Shown one piece after another: positions 1 to 7,643 of a DNA stretch of 64,000 nucleotides. Each line of letters begins with the position of its first letter. Positions within the stretch are counted from its first letter, which is position 1. The notes beneath the pieces were generated by a model, which did no database searches, was not told the DNA's origin, and was given only the letters and a program-made list of their open reading frames with translations. The stretch covers positions 1 to 64,000 of the forward strand of contig NZ_RCNR01000013.1 in NCBI RefSeq assembly GCF_009725985.1, in the 5' to 3' direction. The position numbers and the translations under genes were made by a program. This DNA is from Zobellia amurskyensis (GTDB lineage: Bacteria; Bacteroidota; Bacteroidia; Flavobacteriales; Flavobacteriaceae).

Positions 1-36
1 AGTTGGAGCTTTTTTGCTTTAACTCAACCGCGATTT

Positions 37-504
37 TTATTTAGTCATGGCATCGGTAACCGTTTTACTGTCCACAATCTGTTCAAACCTGATGATTTTG
101 CTATCCTTTAAAGTCCATAAGTGTGCTACTCGTGCTTCAAATCCTTTGCCTGTTTTTTTATAAACTCCGGTGTAATTACCAATAGCAATGACGGTATCCC
201 CATCAGCTACATATTGTTTTGGGGTAAACTGGTAGTGAATCCATTCAGACCCTAATCTGGAAAATACATTTTTAGTAATCTCTTCTAGTCCTGTATAGGT
301 ACCTGCATATGGAAAACCCTTGGCTTCTGTCCATTGAATATCTTTCGCAACATGCTTGGCTAAATTCTTTCCGTTTTCTTCGGAAGATTTGCCTTCGTAG
401 GTGCTTTTTACGATTTCTAAATTTGTCATTTCATTTTTATTAAAAGAGCAACTTGACAATACCATAAGTATTGCCAAGTAGCCTATTCCTATTGATTTTA
501 CCAT
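37..504 (-). CDS. NTF2-like (SnoaL-type) lipoprotein
   Basis: A 155-residue protein with a lipoprotein signal: a short hydrophobic N-terminus ends in LSSC with the lipid-accepting Cys at residue 19. The rest fits a single small alpha+beta NTF2/SnoaL-like domain, with a helix around residues 28-60 and then strands ending in a HLWTLKD...IIRFEQIVD segment. Members of this fold bind small ligands or act as minor enzymes, and no catalytic residues can be assigned here. It overlaps by 7 bases the end of the upstream metallo-beta-lactamase-fold gene on the same strand, so the two are probably cotranscribed and both exported. The fold assignment is moderate and the function is unknown. Confidence 0.7.
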   Translation of the reverse strand: MVKSIGIGYLAILMVLSSCSFNKNEMTNLEIVKSTYEGKSSEENGKNLAKHVAKDIQWTEAKGFPYAGTYTGLEEITKNVFSRLGSEWIHYQFTPKQYVADGDTVIAIGNYTGVYKKTGKGFEARVAHLWTLKDSKIIRFEQIVDSKTVTDAMTK

Positions 505-1388
505 TTCATTTCGCCTGTATTCACTTTTGCACCAATTTGAAGTGCGGTTTCAAAAGTAGCGTTTGGGTATTCCTTTTTCATCGTGCTGATTAAGTCCTCT
601 GAAGTGGTATTGGTTTTTAAAGCTTCTTCATAGAACGTAATGTAGTCCTTAGTGTGAGCCACAGAGGTTAAGTTAAGTTGCGTATCCTTATTTCCGTGGG
701 CAGGAATAACTACTTTAGGATTTAGACTTTCAATTTTGTTTAGTATGGAAATCCAATCTTTTCTCGCTTCTTTCGTTTGGGCGTCTGCCATCCATACATG
801 AAAAGTATTGGAGAAAATATTGATACCACCAATAACCGCTGCGCTAGAGGGGATGTAAACAAAAGTTCGTTTTGGGAACTCGTCTAAACCAATAATTTCT
901 AGTTTTTCACCTTCTAGATCTAATGCATCTTCTTTAAGAACCTGAGGAAGGATAGCATTGGTGGTAATAGCGTTTCCTAATTTAGCACCCCAAACATCTA
1001 GTTTCTTTTGGGCGGTAGCTTTAATGTGCTCTACGGTTGCGGGAGTTGCAAATACGGTAACCTCTGGGAAGTATTTTTTAAATACTTGTAATCCAAAATA
1101 GAAGTCAGGATCACCATGAGATACATAAATAGTTTTCAGGTTTTTGCCTGATTCTTTTATCTCTTGCGCTACAGTTTCGGCATCTGCCAAAGTAAACTGG
1201 GCATCAATTAAAATGGCATCCTGTTTTCCTGACACCAAAACCGATGCTACACCAAAGCTATTTTCTGATGCATTATAGACTTGTAGGTCAAAATTGTTGG
1301 TTTTAATTGTTCTTGTGTTCTGGGCTTGTACTTCCATATTAAATAAGATTATAGTTGTTAATACTAGTGTTGAAAAAATTGATTTCAT
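498..1388 (-). CDS. Exported metallo-beta-lactamase-fold hydrolase with altered metal motif
   Basis: A 296-residue protein when started at ATG 1388. An in-frame reading continues upstream, but only this ATG places a clean signal peptide (MKSIFSTLVL..., cleaved near VQAQ) at the N-terminus. The fold is that of metallo-beta-lactamase-like hydrolases, with the expected IYVSHG strand-turn at about residue 86 and a late PAHGN motif. The first metal motif is H91-G-D93-P-D95-F instead of HxHxDH, so the second His is Asp and the final His is Phe. This looks like a distinct subfamily rather than a broken gene, because the rest is intact. The substrate is unknown. It overlaps the NTF2-like gene downstream. 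Confidence 0.8.
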   Translation of the reverse strand: MKSIFSTLVLTTIILFNMEVQAQNTRTIKTNNFDLQVYNASENSFGVASVLVSGKQDAILIDAQFTLADAETVAQEIKESGKNLKTIYVSHGDPDFYFGLQVFKKYFPEVTVFATPATVEHIKATAQKKLDVWGAKLGNAITTNAILPQVLKEDALDLEGEKLEIIGLDEFPKRTFVYIPSSAAVIGGINIFSNTFHVWMADAQTKEARKDWISILNKIESLNPKVVIPAHGNKDTQLNLTSVAHTKDYITFYEEALKTNTTSEDLISTMKKEYPNATFETALQIGAKVNTGEMKW

Positions 1389-1474
1389 TTTTACTTGTTT
1401 TAATTTGATGGTACAAAGGTGCGTGCCAATGCCATCCAAAACATTGAACTAGTTCAATAAATGAAACACTAGGA

Positions 1475-2056
1475 TTATTTTGAAGCGGTCTTGCTTCTAA
1501 TCTTACTTAAAAATTCATGGGATATACCTAAGTAGGAAGCTAATTGTAGATTGGTGAGCTTTTGGGCAATTTCCGGGTATTTTTCAATAAAACCTAGATA
1601 ACGGTTGTCCGCAGTCTGGCTAAGATTGGCAATCATTCTTCTTTGTAGCGATACTAATGTTTTCTGGGTCATAACCCGGAATAGTTTCTCTACCTGTGGT
1701 ATTTGTTCATATAGATGTTCCTTATCAGCGTGATCTATGAGTAATACCTCACTATCTTCTAAAGCCTGTATGGTCAAGAACGAAGGGTTTTGGTTTGTAA
1801 AACTATCTATATCGGTTATCCACCAGTCCTTAGTAGCAAAATAAAGCACATGTTCTTTACCATCCTCATCTAAAGTAAATACCCTAAAACAGCCTTTAGT
1901 TACAAAACCTTCAAATTTGCAGACGTCACCTTGGTTTAATAGGTATTGTTTTTTGGCAATAATTTTAGGGTGAAAAGCGTCACAAAAGGTTTGAAGCTCT
2001 TCGTTGTCCAATTTGGCATTTTTTAGAATATTATCTTTTAGGAGTTTTATAGACAT
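1475..2056 (-). CDS. Crp/Fnr-family transcriptional regulator
   Basis: A 193-residue cyclic-nucleotide-binding-domain regulator when started at ATG 2056. The reading frame extends 34 codons further upstream, but that part is hydrophobic and does not match the family, whereas MSIKLLKDNI is a normal start. Residues 20-115 form the double-stranded beta-helix sensor (LLNQGDVCKFEGFVTKGCFR region). A short helical linker follows, then a C-terminal helix-turn-helix (LTNLQLASYLGISHEFLSKI). No Cys cluster for an Fnr iron-sulfur centre is seen, so the ligand is unknown. It lies just upstream of the exported hydrolase on the same strand and may control it. Flavobacteria carry many such regulators. Confidence 0.85.
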   Translation of the reverse strand: MSIKLLKDNILKNAKLDNEELQTFCDAFHPKIIAKKQYLLNQGDVCKFEGFVTKGCFRVFTLDEDGKEHVLYFATKDWWITDIDSFTNQNPSFLTIQALEDSEVLLIDHADKEHLYEQIPQVEKLFRVMTQKTLVSLQRRMIANLSQTADNRYLGFIEKYPEIAQKLTNLQLASYLGISHEFLSKIRSKTASK

Positions 2057-2191
2057 TTTTAGCGCTAACTGAATGTGGATTCCTATACTTTTTAAGGAGG
2101 AAAGTCCTATCAAGGATAAACATAATGATAAAACTGCATTTTTAGAAATGAAACCCACAAAGAAAGGGTAGCGTCTTCTTTATATTGGGGG

Positions 2192-2848
2192 TTATAGTCT
2201 TTTTGTAGCCACGGTTTTGGGATTGACCTTTCTCTTCCAATAAATAATGTAGATAGTTCCAAGAACGGTGGGAAGCGTCCATGCAATGAGATTTCCTATG
2301 CTGAGACCAGCAATTATAAATGCGGTAATTGATGCGATCAAAGCACCAATCATCTTACCGATGTGCGAGATTAACCACCTATTTTTGGTCTTCTGAGGGT
2401 TTTTGTAAAACTGAAAATCTTTAAAAGTTAGGAGAAGCCCAAACCCTCCAAAGAAAACATATAATATACCCATAGTATTAGTATTCAAAAGGGTATTCAA
2501 ACCAATGCCCAGCATTAGTACCGAAAAGAAAAGCATACTCCCTGAAATTACTTTGTCTACTACATCCGCTTCAGTTTTTATTTTGAAAGCCAACGCACGA
2601 TTACCGATTAAAACAAGATATACGGTGAACAAGCCTATTAGCAGTAAGAATAGATTTTCATGATTTGGCATCATGGCTATTGGCATGGAAATTACTGAGC
2701 TACCAATCATACCTATAGAGAATAACTTACCAAATTTCTTATGTAAGGAGCTCCCTTTTTTAACAATAACGCTGCCTATGCCAGTAATCAATCCCACTCC
2801 GCCTAAGAAAGCGTGCAGGTAAATAAAGAAAGTGATAGTTTGTTCCAT
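2192..2848 (-). CDS. Multi-pass membrane protein (DUF2306-like)
   Basis: A 218-residue integral membrane protein with about six or seven hydrophobic segments. The first begins near residue 5 (FFIYLHAFLGGVGLITGIG) and the last (TLPTVLGTIYIIYW) is followed by a basic tail. A SLHKKFGK motif after the first segment and a NRWLISHIGKMIGA motif before the sixth recall the DUF2306-type family, where His residues sit near the membrane face. The molecular role is unknown. It is upstream of the Crp-type regulator on the same strand with a gap of about 135 bases. Confidence 0.6.
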   Translation of the reverse strand: MEQTITFFIYLHAFLGGVGLITGIGSVIVKKGSSLHKKFGKLFSIGMIGSSVISMPIAMMPNHENLFLLLIGLFTVYLVLIGNRALAFKIKTEADVVDKVISGSMLFFSVLMLGIGLNTLLNTNTMGILYVFFGGFGLLLTFKDFQFYKNPQKTKNRWLISHIGKMIGALIASITAFIIAGLSIGNLIAWTLPTVLGTIYIIYWKRKVNPKTVATKRL

Positions 2849-3038
2849 GGTGTTTGTGTTGGTTGCTAGAGTAAACCTCGGACAAAACCATGGTTTTTAA
2901 AAGAGGATGTTTCTGAACTGTAGTAATTAAGGGATGAATTGAAAAAGATTTGGTAATGTCATTTTTGGATGTAAAATGAAATAATTAATCAATTTTCAAC
3001 TTATACTCTGTCTAAGGTGTTTTGAAAGACAATAAACT

Positions 3039-3455
3039 TTAAACTGCTCTCGCAAACGGTGTTCTGTCTGCCGGTAATTCTAATTGCTCCAAGGCAGCAT
3101 TTAAATCTACCAACGAATCTGAATCTATTAGCTGTGTGTTTATGGTCAGTTCTTTCTGACTTGTTTTTAGAATATAATCTCCTGCAAATTTTTTAATTTG
3201 GGTAATTTCATTAAAATTCATCTTTTTAGTCTGAAATAGAAGGTTTTTGGTAATAATATCATCCGCGATAGTCAGGTATTGGTTTTTGTATTCGTAAATA
3301 TAATTGATGGTATAAAAAAAGAATAATACAATGTTGACATAATCCGTCCATCGTCTTTGACTAATAAAAAAGGCGGTCAAAACTACTAGAATTCCCCAAG
3401 CAATAACAATCAAAAGGTTTATTCTTAACCGTTTCTTTTTGTACCGTATTTTCAT
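3039..3455 (-). CDS. Small membrane-anchored protein of unknown function
   Basis: A 138-residue protein with a very basic start (MKIRYKKKRLR), then two closely spaced membrane segments at about residues 12-31 and 38-55. After that comes a soluble strand-rich part of roughly 80 residues (NQYLTIADDIITKNLLF and on) that resembles the small PH-like domains attached to such hairpins. I do not recognise a specific family. It stands alone on the minus strand, with a gap of about 280 bases before the divergent Rrf2 regulator gene. Confidence 0.55.
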   Translation of the reverse strand: MKIRYKKKRLRINLLIVIAWGILVVLTAFFISQRRWTDYVNIVLFFFYTINYIYEYKNQYLTIADDIITKNLLFQTKKMNFNEITQIKKFAGDYILKTSQKELTINTQLIDSDSLVDLNAALEQLELPADRTPFARAV

Positions 3456-3722
3456 TTTCTAGTTTGGTTCTAGTTAATTTTTTATGAGACTAGAAGCTAA
3501 AATAAGTAAAATCTTACAATGTTCAAATTGGCCCAATAACGGAGAGTCTAATACTTTTTTCTATATACCAAGGTACAGATGGCATACTCATGTTCTGTTG
3601 CGGCTTGGGGCTTTTTTTTATTGGTTTAGTAGGCGGGGTGATTAAGAAAGTTGGAGTTGTTGAGCGTAATTTAGATTTTAATGGTACACCTTTTGGGACT
3701 ACATTCCCGTCTCAATTTTTCC

Positions 3723-3730
3723 TATATTTA
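3723..3730 (+). promoter_or_regulatory. Candidate -7 element of the Rrf2 regulator gene
   Basis: TATATTTA matches the Bacteroidota -7 consensus TAnnTTTG except at its last base. It ends 5 bases before the ATG of the Rrf2 regulator, so transcription would begin at or next to the start codon and the mRNA would be leaderless. A TTTG at 3692-3695 is slightly too far upstream to be an ideal -33 partner. Confidence 0.35.
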
Positions 3731-3735
3731 CCCCC

Positions 3736-4146
3736 ATGCTCTCAAAAAAGACAAAATACGGTTTAAAGGCTTTAGCTTACTTGGCTTCACAGAAAGACCA
3801 ACAGCCCGTACAGATTTCTGAAATTGCGAAGGCAGAAAATATCTCACAAAAGTTTTTGGAGAGTATTCTGTTGTCTCTCCGCAAGAGCGGATTTTTAGGT
3901 TCCAAGAAAGGTAAGGGTGGAGGCTATTACTTAATTAAAGACCCAAAAGAGGTTTTAATGACGGATGTCATGCGTATTTTGGAAGGTCCAATAGCTATGG
4001 TTCCTTGTGTAAGTCTCAACTTCTATGAGAAATGTGCGGACTGTCCAGATGAGGCTACTTGTTCCGTAAATAAGCTTATGCTTATGGTGCGCGATGCCAA
4101 TTTAGAGGTGTACCGCAACAATACTCTTGCCGATTTAATAGTCTGA
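3736..4146 (+). CDS. Rrf2-family transcriptional regulator
   Basis: A 136-residue Rrf2-type winged-helix regulator. The DNA-binding part covers residues 1-65 (KYGLKALAYLA, ISEIAKAENISQKFLESIL, then the GGGYYL wing). Four Cys follow, C91, C100, C103 and C109, in a C-x8-C-x2-C-x5-C layout near the place where IscR binds its iron-sulfur cluster, so a redox or cluster sensor is plausible. Some Rrf2 proteins, such as CymR, instead sense cysteine supply through O-acetylserine sulfhydrylase. The gene sits directly before the sulfate-assimilation genes on the same strand, and repeated boxes downstream may be its operators. Its role as the local sulfur regulator is inference. Confidence 0.88.
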   Translation: MLSKKTKYGLKALAYLASQKDQQPVQISEIAKAENISQKFLESILLSLRKSGFLGSKKGKGGGYYLIKDPKEVLMTDVMRILEGPIAMVPCVSLNFYEKCADCPDEATCSVNKLMLMVRDANLEVYRNNTLADLIV

Positions 4147-4209
4147 TTTTCCGATTACCACCTGCATCTGGTGAAAAATCTTCAAAATTTATTGCTATTT
4201 ATTAATAAT

Positions 4210-4232
4210 CTACTAAATCTATAGGATAAAAG
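4210..4232 (+). promoter_or_regulatory. Candidate operator box 1 of the sulfur cluster
   Basis: This stretch begins CTACTAAAT and continues CTATAGGATAAAAG. It matches a second box at 4290-4313 at most positions (CTAyTArAT..ATAGGrTAA), and its CTATAGGA core recurs at 7579 before the sulfite reductase gene. It lies about 45 bases upstream of the -7 element at 4276. Rrf2 binding is inferred from position only. Confidence 0.35.
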
Positions 4233-4275
4233 TAAATTCTTCTGTTTTTAGCCGTCTAACACAATATAAATGTAC

Positions 4276-4283
4276 TACATTTG
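4276..4283 (+). promoter_or_regulatory. -7 promoter element of the cys operon
   Basis: TACATTTG is a perfect match to the Bacteroidota TAnnTTTG element. It lies 43 bases before the start of the DUF2061 gene, so the transcript would start near 4290, inside the second candidate operator box. No strong TTG -33 element is seen at the usual spacing, as expected if an activator helps or the site is weak. Confidence 0.5.
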
Positions 4284-4289
4284 TTTACT

Positions 4290-4313
4290 CTATTAGATTG
4301 ATAGGGTAATTAG
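4290..4313 (+). promoter_or_regulatory. Candidate operator box 2, at the transcription start
   Basis: CTATTAGATTGATAGGGTAA followed by TTAG repeats the pattern of the box at 4210-4232. It begins 7 bases after the TACATTTG promoter element, so it would cover the transcription start of the cys operon. A repressor bound here would block initiation. The Rrf2 protein encoded immediately upstream is the natural candidate binder. Confidence 0.35.
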
Positions 4314-4325
4314 ATTAACACGAAA

Positions 4326-4589
4326 ATGATTGTAGATCAATTGATTTTAGATAAAGCAGCTTCCAAGAAAAAGTTTTCAGAAGATCAAAAATCTGAAAGA
4401 CCAATCCGTAGCATTGCCAAAGCGGTGAGCTGGAGGGTAATTGGTACGTTAGATACGTTAATAGTTTCTTATTTGTTAACTAACGAAGTGGCTATTGCTG
4501 CTTCTATTGCTTCTATAGATTTTGTGACTAAGATGTTTTTATACTTCTTTCACGAGCGTTTATGGAATAAAATTAATTGGGGTAAATAA
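4326..4589 (+). CDS. DUF2061 membrane protein, first gene of the cys operon
   Basis: An 87-residue DUF2061 protein. The family core is clear: SIAKAVSWRVIGTLDTLIVSYLLTNE, a hydrophobic helix, and then a second segment ending in the FFHERLWNKI motif. About 25 charged residues precede the domain. The biochemical function of DUF2061 is not established. It starts the sulfate-assimilation operon, 7 bases before cysH, which suggests a role in sulfate or sulfite handling at the membrane, but this is inference from position. Confidence 0.85.
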   Translation: MIVDQLILDKAASKKKFSEDQKSERPIRSIAKAVSWRVIGTLDTLIVSYLLTNEVAIAASIASIDFVTKMFLYFFHERLWNKINWGK

Positions 4590-4596
4590 ATAGGAT

Positions 4597-5220
4597 ATGA
4601 GTTTTTCAGAAAAAGAAATCCAAAAGCTTAACGAGCGTTTTAAAGAGGCAGACCCTTCTGTAATTATTGATTGGGCTATTGAGAACGCTAAAAACGCGGT
4701 AGTTACTACCAACTTTAGACCGTATGAAGTGGCTATTCTAAATGCAGTGGCCGATGTAAAGAAAGATATCCCGGTAATTTGGTGCGATACAGGTTATAAT
4801 ACACCGAATACGTACAAGCATGCAGAAGAAATTATTGAGAAATTAGGTCTTAATATAGATTTGTATGTACCTAAACAAACTAGTGCACATCGTGATAGTG
4901 TAATGGGGATACCTCAAATAGATGACCCAAAACATGCTGTTTTTACCGAGCAGGTAAAATTAGAGCCTTTTAAAAGAGCAATGGCTGCACACAAGCCAGA
5001 TGTTTGGTTTACTAACCTAAGAAAAGGGCAAACTGCTTTAAGGGATTCATTGGATATTCTTAGTGTAAGCAAAGGCGGTGTTCTTAAGGTTAGCCCATTT
5101 TATCATTGGAGCGATGCTCAACTAGATGCATATTTAGAAGAAAAGCAATTGCCTAACGAGCATAAATACTTTGATCCAACAAAGGTTCTTGAGAATCGTG
5201 AGTGTGGGTTGCATACTTAA
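4597..5220 (+). CDS. cysH: Phosphoadenylyl-sulfate reductase (thioredoxin type)
   Basis: A 207-residue PAPS reductase family enzyme that reduces activated sulfate to sulfite with thioredoxin as donor. It has the nucleotide-binding adenosine alpha-hydrolase fold, with IPVIWCDTGYNTPNTY at about residues 58-73 and an RKGQT segment near residue 143. It ends in ECGLH with catalytic C203. The CC...CxxC cysteines that hold the iron-sulfur cluster of APS reductases are absent, so PAPS rather than APS is the expected substrate. That requires an APS kinase, and none is encoded in this window. It follows the DUF2061 gene by 7 bases and precedes cysD. Confidence 0.93.
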   Translation: MSFSEKEIQKLNERFKEADPSVIIDWAIENAKNAVVTTNFRPYEVAILNAVADVKKDIPVIWCDTGYNTPNTYKHAEEIIEKLGLNIDLYVPKQTSAHRDSVMGIPQIDDPKHAVFTEQVKLEPFKRAMAAHKPDVWFTNLRKGQTALRDSLDILSVSKGGVLKVSPFYHWSDAQLDAYLEEKQLPNEHKYFDPTKVLENRECGLHT

Positions 5221-5292
5221 AAGACATTCCGCTTTAGGCGAAAAAATAATAATCGAAGCATAGCAGTAGCGAAAAAATATATTCAAAAAATT

Positions 5293-6195
5293 ATGAGCCA
5301 AGATACATCACACATCAACGCCTTAGAAAACGAGGCCATCTACATCTTTAGAGAGGTAGCTGCTCAATTTGAGAAACCAGTACTTTTATTTTCCGGCGGA
5401 AAAGATTCTATTACATTGGTACGTTTGGCACAAAAAGCATTTTGGCCAGCTAAGATTCCTTTTCCTTTAATGCATATTGATACAGGTCATAACTTTCCTG
5501 AAACTATTGAATTTAGAGATAGATTGGTAGAGGAGTTGGGTCTTGAGCTTATTGTTAGAAATGTACAGGATTCTATTGACCAAGGTAAGGTTAAAGAGGA
5601 ATCAGGTCGGTACTCAAGTAGAAACTCTTTACAGACTACTACCTTGTTAGATGCCATTGAGGAATTCAAGTTTGACGCTTGTATTGGTGGAGCTCGTAGA
5701 GATGAGGAAAAAGCAAGAGCAAAAGAACGTATTTTTTCTGTGCGTGATGATTTTGGTCAGTGGGATGAGCGTAACCAGCGTCCAGAGCTTTTTGATATGC
5801 TGAACGGTCAGATAGAATTAGGACAGAACGTACGTGTTTTTCCAATTTCAAACTGGACGGAGCTAGATGTTTGGTCTTATATTAAGGAAGAAGAAATTGA
5901 AATACCTTCTATCTATTTTGCACATAAACGTAAAGTATTCTTACGTGATGGTCTGATCTGGTCACATTCTGATTATGTGTACCAAGAAGAAGATGAAGAA
6001 GTTTTAGAACGCATGGTGCGTTTCCGTACGGTAGGTGATATGAGCTGTACAGCAGCCGTTTTTTCCGATGCTACCGATATTGAATCTGTTGTAGAGGAGA
6101 TTCGTGATTCCAGTATTTCTGAAAGAGGAGCCCGTATTGACGATAAAAGGTCAGAAGCGGCAATGGAGAAAAGAAAGCAACAGGGATACTTTTAG
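5293..6195 (+). CDS. cysD: Sulfate adenylyltransferase small subunit
   Basis: A 300-residue ATP sulfurylase subunit that makes adenylyl sulfate from ATP and sulfate, together with the CysN GTPase. The PP-loop SGGKDS is at residues 34-39, followed by PLMHIDTGHNFPET and the GGARRDEEKARAKER segment typical of CysD. The length equals that of the family. It lies between cysH and cysN with short gaps of 72 and 79 bases. Confidence 0.96.
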   Translation: MSQDTSHINALENEAIYIFREVAAQFEKPVLLFSGGKDSITLVRLAQKAFWPAKIPFPLMHIDTGHNFPETIEFRDRLVEELGLELIVRNVQDSIDQGKVKEESGRYSSRNSLQTTTLLDAIEEFKFDACIGGARRDEEKARAKERIFSVRDDFGQWDERNQRPELFDMLNGQIELGQNVRVFPISNWTELDVWSYIKEEEIEIPSIYFAHKRKVFLRDGLIWSHSDYVYQEEDEEVLERMVRFRTVGDMSCTAAVFSDATDIESVVEEIRDSSISERGARIDDKRSEAAMEKRKQQGYF

Positions 6196-6274
6196 AATTC
6201 TCAATAGGGAATTAGTTTAAAAAATTGATTAAAAATGCCAAGAGCATTATGCTCAGGGCCTACAGCCAAAGAAG

Positions 6275-7522
6275 ATGGACGTATTAAAAATAGCAACAGC
6301 AGGTAGTGTAGATGACGGAAAAAGTACCTTGATCGGTAGAATTCTGTACGATACAAAATCATTGACTAGCGATAAGCTAGAAGCCATAGAAAAGACCAGT
6401 AAGAGTAAAGGGTATGATTACCTAGATTTCTCATTGGCTACAGATGGTCTAGTGGCCGAGCGTGAGCAAGGTATTACAATAGATGTGGCACATATCTATT
6501 TTTCAACTGCAAAGAAAAGTTACATCATTGCCGATACCCCCGGCCATGTAGAATACACACGTAACATGGTTACAGGAGCTTCTACATCTCAAGCAGCGAT
6601 TATTTTGATCGATGCTAGAAAAGGAGTTATAGAGCAGACCAACCGTCACTTTTTTATCAATAACCTATTGCGCATCAAAGACGTGGTAGTGGCTATTAAT
6701 AAAATGGACTTGGTTGATTATTCTGAGGAAACTTATAATGCTATTAAAGCCGATTTTGAGGAATTGATGGCAAAAAGAGATTACCAAGATCAGAAGATTA
6801 CTTTCATTCCTGTTAGTGCACTTAAAGGTGATAACGTGGTGAACAAAACCGATAAAATGTCTTGGTATACAGGTCCTACTTTATTAGACCATTTTGAAGC
6901 TTTGGATCGTAAAGATATTTTTAATGTTGGTACACCTCGTTTCCCGGTTCAATATGTAATCCGTCCTAAGACAGATGAGCATCATGATTTTAGAGGTTTT
7001 GCTGGTAAAGTTTACGGTGGCGAATTAAGTGTTGGTGATGAGGTAGTAGCGCTTCCATCGCAGACTAGGTCTAAAATAAAGGATATCTATTTCTACGATA
7101 AAAAATATCAGACGGCTTCAAGAAGGTCATCGGTAACGATAACTTTAGAAGATGAGATCAATATCAGTAGGGGAGATATGTTAGTAAGGGCAGAAGATTT
7201 ACCTACTATCGATAAGCAGTTTACGGCTACTATTTCTTGGATGGATTCAAATAAATTGACTCCCGGTAAGAAATATGTTGTTCAACATGGGGTAAACAAA
7301 GTATTGGCCAAAGTAGATAACATTCACCATAAGATTAATCCTGATTATTCTGGTATTGATACGGATGTAGAAGGGTTGGGTATGAATGATATTGCTCAGG
7401 TAACCTTTAAATTGAACAAGCCAATTTTTTACGACAAATTTAAAGATCACCGTACCAACGGTTCGTTTATCTTAATAGATACACAGACCAACAGTACAGT
7501 AGGAGCGGGCTTCATAAGTTAA
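6275..7522 (+). CDS. cysN: Sulfate adenylyltransferase GTPase subunit
   Basis: A 415-residue EF-Tu-like GTPase that drives ATP sulfurylase. The G motifs are G10-SVDDGKST18, DTPGHVEY and NKMD, followed by two beta-barrel domains. It stops after the barrel, so there is no fused APS kinase (CysC) domain as in NodQ-type fusions, which run to about 630 residues. It pairs with cysD directly upstream. Confidence 0.96.
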   Translation: MDVLKIATAGSVDDGKSTLIGRILYDTKSLTSDKLEAIEKTSKSKGYDYLDFSLATDGLVAEREQGITIDVAHIYFSTAKKSYIIADTPGHVEYTRNMVTGASTSQAAIILIDARKGVIEQTNRHFFINNLLRIKDVVVAINKMDLVDYSEETYNAIKADFEELMAKRDYQDQKITFIPVSALKGDNVVNKTDKMSWYTGPTLLDHFEALDRKDIFNVGTPRFPVQYVIRPKTDEHHDFRGFAGKVYGGELSVGDEVVALPSQTRSKIKDIYFYDKKYQTASRRSSVTITLEDEINISRGDMLVRAEDLPTIDKQFTATISWMDSNKLTPGKKYVVQHGVNKVLAKVDNIHHKINPDYSGIDTDVEGLGMNDIAQVTFKLNKPIFYDKFKDHRTNGSFILIDTQTNSTVGAGFIS

Positions 7523-7578
7523 GAAGTTTGTTGCTAGCCTAAAGGTAAAGAGCGCTGATTCAATTATCTCTATAAACC

Positions 7579-7592
7579 CTATAGGAAAAATA
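7579..7592 (+). promoter_or_regulatory. Third CTATAGGA box, before the sulfite reductase gene
   Basis: CTATAGGAAAAATA shares its core and A-rich tail with the box at 4219-4232 upstream of the cys operon. It lies in the 121-base gap between cysN and the sulfite reductase gene, 52 bases before the next ATG. A short near-match, CCATAGAAAGG, follows at 7610. This would allow the same regulator to act at an internal promoter, although no good TAnnTTTG element is seen here. Confidence 0.3.
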
Positions 7593-7643
7593 TACAATTA
7601 ATAATCTACCCATAGAAAGGTAAGAAGCTAGAAGAGATACAGT

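Noticed and set aside
3590-3766. A 58-codon hydrophobic frame (begins MFCCGLGLFFIGLVGG) between the membrane protein and the Rrf2 gene
   Set aside because: It runs into the start of the Rrf2 gene in another frame, has no promoter or recognisable family, and its hydrophobicity comes from a T-run. I see nothing else convincing in this gap.
4147-4200. Terminator after the Rrf2 gene (CACC/GGTG hairpin)
   Set aside because: The stem is only 4 bp and has no T-run.
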